This document shows positions 9,357 through 14,598 of a stretch of DNA of 28,786 nucleotides, in pieces. The position numbers and the translations under genes are program-made. Numbering within the stretch: position 1 is the first letter of the stretch; every line of letters begins with the position of its first letter. This DNA is from CAZBYL01 sp964496275 (GTDB lineage Bacteria; Synergistota; Synergistia; Synergistales; Synergistaceae): the NCBI GenBank assembly GCA_964496275.1, contig CAZBYL010000031.1, forward strand, positions 1 through 28,786, in the 5' to 3' direction. The notes under the pieces are model-generated. The model was not told the origin of the DNA, did no database searches, and worked only from the letters and a program-made list of their open reading frames with translations.

Positions 9357-11117
9357 ATAGATCTCCTTTCTGTGCCCTAACTTATATAAAAGAAGCCCAA
9401 GTGCAGCTGGAATCAGAACCTTATCGTTATTATCGTTTAATTTGACTGTCCATACTTTGTGTATATTGCAGTTTTGTCCCATATCTATTAAAAAATACTT
9501 ATTGCCTGAAATATACTTAGAAAGCATACAGCGAATGTTATTTTTATTTTTGATATCATCGTTTAATAATAATTCTATACAGTCCGTTCTTTGTGTATTA
9601 TTTGTGTTTGTTATTATTCTCCCATTCCTTCCCCAAATCCTGTTTAGAATACCGGCTACCTCCATAGGATAAGGTACTTTTGCGTCAAGAAATACAATCT
9701 CTCCCTTTACTTTGCCCCATCCTCTTATAGACAAATCCGGTATGTTCTGTCCCGCAGATTGCCACTCGTTTGCTGCTTTTTCCAGCTTATCGGCACTTAT
9801 ATTGCGATTATAAATAACCTTGGTACGAGCTCTATCCATCTTTTTTAGTGCAAATACTCTTATTTCAATATCGGACATTGAAGTACCGACTGCATGCAGG
9901 CAGTCTATAACTTTTTTGGCTATAGCCTTAAATATATATTCGTTATTACCCCTTATAAACATAGCGACGCTCTGAATTTTATCAAATAATTCTGTAGGAT
10001 ATGCAAAAAGGATCTCCTTTTCGCCCATATAATTCCAAGTATGTCCCTTATATTCCGGTTGTGAAAGCGTTTCAAGTGCAACCTTGGCAATCCTTCGGCT
10101 TTCTTTCCCGATAATAAAAGAATCAGAATCAGCTTTTCCATAGCGGAATTGGCAGGGAGATTCTTTTACCATCGAGCGCAATATAACGTTTGCCAGTGCA
10201 CCGACACGGGCGCTTGGCAGTTTCTCGCTAATACATATAGCATCGTTGCCGTAAGCGTCCTTACCATTTGATATTGACATTTCTGTATTTGCAGCACTTG
10301 ATGAAAGCAATCTTTCGTTTATCCATTTCATTGTTTTTGTGTTTGCGACGGGATAATCACTCTCTCCGTAGTCTTCAATATCCAATATCACAGAAACACT
10401 TGGAATGGTATCTTTTATTTGCGATGAAAGTCCGATCAATGGCGAAAAACGCAGCCAATCGTCGTGTGTGTTTATTAAACTGACAGCTTTATGAAATACT
10501 GTTTCCCTAAAAAATGGAATATTAACGTCAACTAACCGTCCATGCAATTTTTCAAAACTTGCATTTTCACCGGATGGTTCACCCAGAGCAGTCCATAGTT
10601 CAGAGGCTGTTCTTATTAAGCACTTATTAAGTTTCTGAATCACCTTATCTGTGTTGTCCTTTTGTATTGCGATTACTTCTGAGGCAGAAGCGTATTCTAA
10701 TAAAAATTTTTTAACTTTGTGTGGGTCGAAGTGGTTCTTAAAATCTGATGCTATACGTTTAGCGCGTCGCGTTGTATTAAGATTGTCTATCGTATCTAAT
10801 GCTTCAGGATCATTTTTTCGAATATATTCATATTCTATATTTTCTAATAAGATTAATATGTAAGGAGGAAGATTAAAAAAGGGAAAAGAGGCACCATTAT
10901 CTGTCTCATACTTCAGCAATCCCAAAACCTGCTCCTGAAGCAGTGTCTCAATAGAAACAATCATATCCGGTCCGTCACCGAGGCATAATTTATATGCCGG
11001 TTGTTTGGTAGTGACATTAGGCAGTGGTTTTAGCCGAGGGTCGCTGTCATTAAGCAGGAATCCTTCTAAAGATGGAGTGTCTCCCGCCTGATAAAGTTCA
11101 TTCAGCATCAAGATCAC
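8940..11117 (-). CDS. cas8c: Cas8c (Csd1-like) large subunit, divergent and long
   Basis: At 725 aa this is the PAM-reading large subunit by position between cas5 and cas7, by the start MILMLNELYQ (compare MILQAL- in Csd1) and by a C-terminal helical region ending GRAMLLLGYLAG, like the Csd1 end. Typical Csd1 proteins are roughly 550-620 aa, so this one is longer and I see little close similarity in the middle. GTG at 11117 gives the MIL start and overlaps cas5 by 20 bases; ATG at 11108 is an alternative with AGG eight bases upstream. The last residues are EEEEK, encoded by a GAG repeat. The C-terminal 138 codons are probably also translated separately (see cas11c). Confidence 0.85.
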   Translation of the reverse strand: MILMLNELYQAGDTPSLEGFLLNDSDPRLKPLPNVTTKQPAYKLCLGDGPDMIVSIETLLQEQVLGLLKYETDNGASFPFFNLPPYILILLENIEYEYIRKNDPEALDTIDNLNTTRRAKRIASDFKNHFDPHKVKKFLLEYASASEVIAIQKDNTDKVIQKLNKCLIRTASELWTALGEPSGENASFEKLHGRLVDVNIPFFRETVFHKAVSLINTHDDWLRFSPLIGLSSQIKDTIPSVSVILDIEDYGESDYPVANTKTMKWINERLLSSSAANTEMSISNGKDAYGNDAICISEKLPSARVGALANVILRSMVKESPCQFRYGKADSDSFIIGKESRRIAKVALETLSQPEYKGHTWNYMGEKEILFAYPTELFDKIQSVAMFIRGNNEYIFKAIAKKVIDCLHAVGTSMSDIEIRVFALKKMDRARTKVIYNRNISADKLEKAANEWQSAGQNIPDLSIRGWGKVKGEIVFLDAKVPYPMEVAGILNRIWGRNGRIITNTNNTQRTDCIELLLNDDIKNKNNIRCMLSKYISGNKYFLIDMGQNCNIHKVWTVKLNDNNDKVLIPAALGLLLYKLGHRKEIYMKNIEYLVGNLLSVMDSLHYLYCKQVRTSDKDRQLGKISAPEQLIGNTLMTSAMDSPVKMLALLAQRSRPYIAWAKTNNTEDKGLSMYYLKISSELTKQIALMEISERMGDEGRAMLLLGYLAGPDKTTVKNNEEEEK

Positions 11118-11769
11118 CTGCTTTGTCGGGAAAAGTCAGCACCCCGTTTTTTATCTCTACATTTTGGAGATAAGAAAAATTTGGAGAAGAATTATAGCCG
11201 TCAGAAAAAACATCATAAAGCATACTGGGAATGACTTGGTGTATTTCACTGCACACCTCTGTCTCTTTTATACATGCGCCAAAATAACTTGGAACAAATT
11301 CTTTCAATCCCAAAAACGGAATTGATTGCAGCTGACCTCTTGCGATTCTTCTCTCAAAAATCGACTTATAAGCGTGCCCAGGTGATGTTGTTCTGCTGTC
11401 CCATTGTTTGGCTCTTTCCGGCATCAAATCTCTTCTGCCTCGCATAGGTTTCACACACGCATATAATTTGTAGCATACATCAACTAACACAGTACTCATC
11501 ATCTGATAACTGCTGCCATTTGATACTAATTCGGATTTTCTGAGAGGCCCCCCATAGTTTGTTATGTAATTTTCGTATCTCAAAGGTGCACATATCTCAA
11601 CTGTGGTAGGAATGATCTCTATTGCCGGACCCCAGAGCACGGAAGAGAAAATTCCCTTAACGGCGGAAAAAGTCGGGGCGGGGTAACTTACAGGACAGTC
11701 TCCCGTATCAGGTCGTGTCCAGCAAGCATAGTGTCCCGTAATCTGGCATGAAACATGGTAACTCTCCAA
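11098..11769 (-). CDS. cas5: Cas5d, crRNA-processing endoribonuclease of type I-C
   Basis: This 223-aa protein is the first gene of the cas operon. In type I-C, Cas5 replaces Cas6, cutting the repeat hairpin and keeping the 5' handle; no cas6 is present, which agrees. The RAMP-like start ESYHVSCQITGHYACWTRPDTGDCPVSYPAPTFSAVKGIF is typical Cas5d. I place the start at TTG 11769, six bases after AAAGGTGGTG. A longer frame begins at a TTG at 11847, but that TTG is the first base triplet of the TTGACA -35 box and would add a non-homologous hydrophobic stretch. The 3' end overlaps cas8c. Confidence 0.93.
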   Translation of the reverse strand: MESYHVSCQITGHYACWTRPDTGDCPVSYPAPTFSAVKGIFSSVLWGPAIEIIPTTVEICAPLRYENYITNYGGPLRKSELVSNGSSYQMMSTVLVDVCYKLYACVKPMRGRRDLMPERAKQWDSRTTSPGHAYKSIFERRIARGQLQSIPFLGLKEFVPSYFGACIKETEVCSEIHQVIPSMLYDVFSDGYNSSPNFSYLQNVEIKNGVLTFPDKAGDLDAE

Positions 11770-11788
11770 AATAGCACCACCTTTCAAA

Positions 11789-11808
11789 TTTACAAAACAA
11801 ACTAAGAC
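11789..11808 (-). promoter_or_regulatory. Predicted Cascade-binding site in the cas5 5' region
   Basis: On the minus strand 11805-11789 reads TTAGTTTGTTTTGTAAA, preceded by GTC (11808-11806) in the PAM position. It matches the first 17 bases after the orphan handle at 11936 at 16 positions; the one mismatch is position 12, and the next is 18. In type I crRNAs every sixth base is flipped out and need not pair. The site lies just downstream of the presumed transcription start. The usual I-C PAM is TTC, so GTC is only close. Confidence 0.6.
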
Positions 11809-11811
11809 CAA

Positions 11812-11847
11812 TAAAGACAAGTTAGTACATTTCAACACATTTGTCAA
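11812..11847 (-). promoter_or_regulatory. Candidate promoter of the cas operon
   Basis: On the minus strand TTGACA (11847-11842) is followed after 17 bases by TAACTT (11824-11819), a perfect -35 with a poor -10 (3 of 6). Transcription would start near 11812 and leave a roughly 43-base leader to the cas5 TTG. A second possible -10, TATAAC (11875-11870), lies further upstream. Weak basal strength would suit a repressed operon. Confidence 0.55.
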
Positions 11848-11882
11848 GCAGCTTCATATCTCTTCCTTCGTTATAACGTAAA

Positions 11883-11967
11883 CGGCACATGTGTCCCATG
11901 TGCCGCTGCCATCTTTTTTTTACCAAACAAACTAAGTTTCAATCCACACGCAGAAAGAAGATACTTC
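11883..11967 (-). ncRNA. CreR-like mini-crRNA: orphan handle, guide and terminal hairpin
   Basis: On the minus strand the last 12 bases of the I-C repeat, GTGGATTGAAAC (11947-11936), are perfectly kept while the upstream 20 bases have diverged (the stem is lost apart from short GAAG/CTTC complementarity). The handle is followed by a guide-like stretch beginning TTAGTTTGTTTGGTAAA that matches the cas5 leader. After it, instead of a second repeat, is a 9-bp hairpin (11905-11897 with 11891-11883). A TATAAT hexamer at 12002-11997 could start the RNA about 20 bases before the pseudo-repeat. Known parallels are CreR and CreA RNAs, which guide Cascade to repress cas or toxin promoters. Function here is inference from sequence. 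Confidence 0.6.
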
Positions 11968-11996
11968 CACGTGACAACTACGTATTATTCGAGGTT

Positions 11997-12002
11997 ATTA
12001 TA
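11997..12002 (-). promoter_or_regulatory. -10 box candidate for the CreR-like RNA
   Basis: TATAAT on the minus strand, 30 bases before the start of the degenerate repeat (11967). There is no good -35 at 17 bases (GTACGA is the hexamer there), so the call rests on the -10 alone. Confidence 0.35.
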
Positions 12003-12189
12003 ATATACGCGGCTAGTATTCGTACAGTAAAATCGAGTTAGGTTAAGGTTGTTGTCTTTTTGACCCGACTTTTACACCAGACCAAGAGCACTCATCTCTA
12101 ACCCATTGCCACGACCGTTTTTTTCTCTTCGTCTAAGCACTTTGCTCTGTTATGCTATTTCCTGACTTTTGGTAGTTTTATTATGCACT
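12003..12189. other. Intergenic DNA without recognisable gene
   Basis: AT-rich sequence between the CreR-like element and the decayed I-E repeat. I see no open frame with a ribosome-binding site, no RNA gene and no further repeat fragments. T-rich tracts at 12056-12071 and 12118-12130 are not preceded by stems. Confidence 0.5.
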
Positions 12190-12217
12190 ATACAGTCCCC
12201 ACGTGTGTGTGAAACAC
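12190..12217 (-). repeat. Decayed type I-E CRISPR repeat
   Basis: CCCCACGTGTGTG (12197-12209) is identical to the core of the I-E repeats at 12.9-13.5 kb, and the following bases match partly (GAAACAC for GGAATAC). It lies 600 bases left of the array and faces the same way. A 13-base match can arise by chance, but it lies beside the same repeat family and shares the CAGTCCC variant with the degenerate copy at 12814. Confidence 0.5.
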
Positions 12218-12362
12218 TTATGTCGTTGCCGGATGCAGGCGTAGAAGCACTTGAGTATGCTTGTATGAATGAAAAGAATATATACGCGCAGCTTGTTTAC
12301 CCTAACGGTTCTAAGCTGAGTTGTTGGACGGCTAAAATAACCTGACCACTTTGGGGGTTTGT

Positions 12363-12782
12363 TTATACCCCCAGGCGTGAGCGTAATGTTTCCTGAAGAG
12401 CTTGAGAAAAGTTAATTCCCGCGGCCACGGCTCTATCGTTCAGCCACGATGGAATTGTAAGGGTTTTTTTAACAGGCTTTTCAAAGTGTTTTTTTGCATA
12501 TTCTTCGACATCAACAGTTACCATGTTAACGAAATACTCCGATGATGCTATCTCTAGTTCTTGTAAGATGTCAACGGCATTGATTTTATTTAAGGCAGAT
12601 GGAGCAGGTGTTTTATCTCCATCAATTTTGCAGGAATAGAGATATCCCGCAAGGCAGTCAATAGCCATAGCAAACGCGTCATCAAGAGTTTCCCCGCAGG
12701 TGGCAAGATAATTTAGGTCTGGGAATATTACCGAGTAACCATTATCTTCTTTGATAAAACAAGCCGGATAGGCTGACAACAT
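12363..12782 (-). CDS. hicB: Solitary HicB-family antitoxin-like protein
   Basis: This 139-aa protein has the HicB partial RNase H-like fold (MLSAYPACFIKEDNGYSVIFPDLNYLATCGETLDDAFAMA) at residues 1-50. It also has a C-terminal ribbon-helix-helix DNA-binding domain with the usual LTIPSWLNDRAVAAGINFSQALQETLR. HicB normally neutralises the mRNA interferase HicA and represses their operon; no HicA is visible on either side. The start ATG at 12782 is eight bases from AGGAGG; an ATG two codons earlier is too close to that site. Only 31 bases separate the start from the degenerate I-E repeat, leaving little room for a promoter of its own, so read-through from the array is possible. A 7-bp hairpin (12352-12358 with 12367-12373) overlaps the stop codon but lacks a T-run. 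Confidence 0.88.
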   Translation of the reverse strand: MLSAYPACFIKEDNGYSVIFPDLNYLATCGETLDDAFAMAIDCLAGYLYSCKIDGDKTPAPSALNKINAVDILQELEIASSEYFVNMVTVDVEEYAKKHFEKPVKKTLTIPSWLNDRAVAAGINFSQALQETLRSRLGV

Positions 12783-12813
12783 AATCATTACCTCCTTTGA
12801 GATTGCTGGGCTT

Positions 12814-13521
12814 ATTTCAGTCCCACGTGCGTGGGGAATACCGTACATACAGAGCCGCAACACCTACAGAAGCCGGTTCATCCCCACGTGTGTGGGGAAT
12901 ACTCACGGTAATTATCGTCGAGCCGCATAAAACGCTTTGCATTGAGGAACACGGGCATGAGCTTCCAGCCGTACTCCTGCGCGGATTTCTTGCTGGACGT
13001 AAAGAAAAAAGCTGTTTCTCTTGAACCAAGCTTATCTTTTCTGAACTCGTTAAAATCTTCTCCCGTGCCATGATAAACAACCAACGGCTCGCCGTTCTCG
13101 TCAACTACCTGAGACGTACTGCTCTTGACATCTTTCAGCCAGTTTGCTATCTTTTTATCAAAGAAGCCAGTAGGTTTGGTGTCGCCGGAGTCTAATCCGG
13201 AGGAGACAGCCAAAGTGCTGGTTTCATTTATATCTGACTGACTGTATATGGTTCATCCCCACGTGTGTGGGGAATACTCTGTTCATGAGGTGCAGGCTTG
13301 AAATAACAGCGGTTCATCCCCACGTGTGTGGGGAATACTCCTCCGAACCGCGTGGCAGGGTTCCGGCCGGCGGTTCATCCCCACGTGTGTGGGGAATACA
13401 TGTCCATCTTGCGGCAAGGATACGCCAATAACGGTTCATCCCCACGTGTGTGGGGAATACGAGCCTGAAGTAAAAGAAGATGCCGACTATATCGGTTCAT
13501 CCCCACGTGTGTGGGGAATAC
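12814..13521 (-). CRISPR. Small orphan type I-E CRISPR array with an oversized interval
   Basis: A 28-nt repeat (plus form starts GGTTCATCCCCACG, ends GTGGGGAATAC) is found at 12875, 13250, 13311, 13372, 13433 and 13494; a degenerate copy is at 12814-12841. Ordinary intervals are 33 nt (or 29-nt repeats with 32-nt spacers). The minus strand ends in the I-E handle ATGAACCG, so transcription is leftward and the decayed copy is distal. The interval 12903-13249 is 347 nt and holds a gene fragment. The base next to the repeat is C in five of the six intact copies but T at 13249, so the PAM-derived G of normal I-E spacers is absent there. No type I-E cas genes are in the window. Confidence 0.95.
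12903..13249 (-). pseudogene. Phage-type ART-PolyVal-like gene fragment inside the I-E array
   Basis: The whole 347-nt interval between two intact repeats is open in one minus-strand frame with no start or end of its own. It reads through KPTGFFDKKIANWLKDVK and then VVDENGEPLVVYHGTGEDF, followed by AFFFTSSKKSAQEYG and LMPVFLNAKRF. The VVDENGEPLVVYHGT plus FFTSSK--A--YG pattern is what I know from ADP-ribosyltransferase-like domains of large phage and conjugative polyvalent or head-morphogenesis proteins. Both edges are cut exactly at repeat boundaries. It cannot make a functional enzyme alone: it lacks a ribosome-binding site and runs into the repeat. Confidence 0.75.
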
Positions 13522-13588
13522 TCTATTTTACTTAGTCACTAATTAGAATGTTGAATTATTTTGTTGCTTTTGCTTTGCTTCTTTGGCA
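13522..13588 (-). promoter_or_regulatory. Leader side of the I-E array
   Basis: A 67-bp AT-rich stretch between the intact proximal repeat and the end of the acetyltransferase gene. On the minus strand it ends AAATAGA just before the first repeat, much like known I-E leader ends. It is short; the rest of a leader would have to overlap the acetyltransferase 3' end. Confidence 0.5.
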
Positions 13589-14101
13589 TTAGAGGTTCCT
13601 GTAGCGGCCCATGAGTATTATGTCTGTAAGACGGCCGTCTTTTACGGACGCATATTTTTCTACGCCTTCTTTTTCAAATCCTAGTTTTTCGTATAGATGT
13701 ATTGCTCGTTCATTTTCGGCGTCTACTTCCAGTTCTACCCGTTTCAGGAGCAGCCATTTGTCCGCAAGTTCAAGGAGATGTGTCAGCAGGTCTTTGCCTA
13801 TTCCTGCATTTTGGTAGTCGGCGTGTACGATGAGGCTTATGTCAGCGCAGTGGCGCACTCTGTGTTTTGATGCTACATGCAGACCTCCGAGGGCTATTAC
13901 TTTCGGCGTTCCGTCTTTGCATATTTCGGCGACGAGCATGTGGTCGTTTGTTCCGAATGATTTCATTACAGCCTCCGTGTGGGAGAGGGGTTCTGAGAAT
14001 AGTGTCGGGATTGTTTCCATAACTCCGCGCATTGAGCGGATTTCGTTTATGTCGCGCAGGTCGGAGGGTTCGAGCGCTCTTATTTTGTACTGTAACGTCA
14101 T
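13589..14101 (-). CDS. GNAT N-acetyltransferase (YhhY/AaaT-like)
   Basis: This 170-aa single GNAT domain has the acetyl-CoA binding motif A at about residue 103 (HADYQNAGIGKDLLTHLLE) and motif B near the end (NERAIHLYEKLGFEKEG). The C-terminal KYASVKDGRLTDIILMGR and the spacing resemble E. coli YhhY, an L-amino acid N-acyltransferase. The true substrate is unknown. I use the ATG at 14101, which overlaps the upstream selenoprotein stop (ATGA), so the two are coupled; an extension to 14122 would run into that gene. The pair forms a two-gene transcript. Confidence 0.88.
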   Translation of the reverse strand: MTLQYKIRALEPSDLRDINEIRSMRGVMETIPTLFSEPLSHTEAVMKSFGTNDHMLVAEICKDGTPKVIALGGLHVASKHRVRHCADISLIVHADYQNAGIGKDLLTHLLELADKWLLLKRVELEVDAENERAIHLYEKLGFEKEGVEKYASVKDGRLTDIILMGRYRNL

Positions 14102-14451
14102 TTGCCGAGCACATCCTTCCATTCCTGTTCTTTAAATCCGGTAAGGACAAAGTTTTCTCCAACGAGCAGCGGGCGTTTTACAAGCATCCCGTCTGCGGCC
14201 AGAAGTTTAAGCTGTTCGTCTTCCGTCATGTCGGGGAGTTTTTTTGAGAGTTCAAGTTCTTTGTATTTCATGCCGCTTGTGTTAAAGAATTTTTTGAGCG
14301 GAAGTCCGCTTTTTTCGTGCCATGTTTTAAGTTCGGCAGCGGCGGGGTTGTCGATTTTTATGTCTCGGAAATCGTAGGTAATTTCGTTTGAATCAAGCCA
14401 TGCACGGGCTTTTTTGCATGTCCCTCATGTTGGGTAGCAGATAAACAGCAT
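14098..14451 (-). CDS. ArsC/Spx-family selenoprotein (UGA at the catalytic Cys position)
   Basis: Read with UGA as selenocysteine, this is a 117-aa thioredoxin-fold protein of the arsenate reductase/Spx/MgsR family. It begins MLFICYPT-U-GTCKKARAWL and goes on through FFNTSGMKYKEL and DGMLVKRPLLV, the typical end of this family. The in-frame TGA at 14427-14425 (codon 9) stands exactly where relatives have the first Cys of CxxC, and the rest of the frame is intact. A SECIS-like hairpin follows. GGGGG lies seven bases before the ATG at 14451. A conventional gene caller would miss it or start it downstream of the UGA. Likely role: thiol/selenol redox reduction; arsenate as substrate is not shown. 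Coupled to the GNAT gene. Confidence 0.82.
14395..14427 (-). promoter_or_regulatory. UGA codon and bacterial SECIS-like hairpin
   Basis: After the UGA (14427-14425) the mRNA can form AAGCC-CGUGCAU-GGCUU (14411-14395): a 5-bp upper stem, a 7-nt apical loop with G as second base, and the loop 18 nt after the UGA. This fits the loose bacterial SECIS rule (loop 16-37 nt downstream, G in the first two loop bases). An alternative CATGCA/TGCATG pairing overlaps it. Confidence 0.65.
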
Positions 14452-14484
14452 GGAGCATCCCCCTTTTATTTTTTTGACAGTTTT

Positions 14485-14504
14485 GCCGCTTTTTATGGAG
14501 CGGC
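14485..14504. other. Small hairpin upstream of the selenoprotein gene
   Basis: GCCGCT and AGCGGC pair around an 8-base loop, followed on the plus strand by TGTTTGTTTG. No plus-strand gene ends here; on the minus strand it would sit in the 5' leader of the selenoprotein mRNA, with no T-run after it. Confidence 0.35.
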
Positions 14505-14529
14505 TGTTTGTTTGATTATATCATTAAGA

Positions 14530-14569
14530 ACAATGCGAAGGGATCCTTTACGGATGCTCTTCGCATTGT
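14530..14569 (-). terminator. Terminator-like hairpin after the Mrp-NifX gene
   Basis: A 10-bp outer stem (14531-14540 with 14559-14568) with an inner ATCC/GGAT helix lies 30 bases after the Mrp-NifX stop. On the minus strand it is followed by TTCTTAATGA, a modest T-run, so efficiency is uncertain. Confidence 0.6.
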
Positions 14570-14598
14570 CTGTGTCGTTTTTTGTTGTTGTCGGGGCG

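Noticed and set aside
11770..11847. N-terminal extension of Cas5 from TTG 11847
   Set aside because: That TTG is part of the TTGACA -35 box, and a better start with AAAGGTGGTG exists at 11769.
12220..12345. A 41-codon plus-strand frame starting MSLPDAGVEALEYACMNEKN
   Set aside because: No Shine-Dalgarno sequence, no recognisable family, and it overlaps the area of the decayed I-E repeat. Possibly a relic, but not supported.
12352..12373. 7-bp GC hairpin at the hicB stop as a terminator
   Set aside because: No T-run on either strand; kept only as a remark in the hicB entry.
14098..14451. ArsC-like gene as a pseudogene with a nonsense mutation
   Set aside because: The single stop is UGA at the one residue where Sec replaces Cys in redox enzymes, a SECIS-like hairpin follows, and the rest of the frame is perfect.
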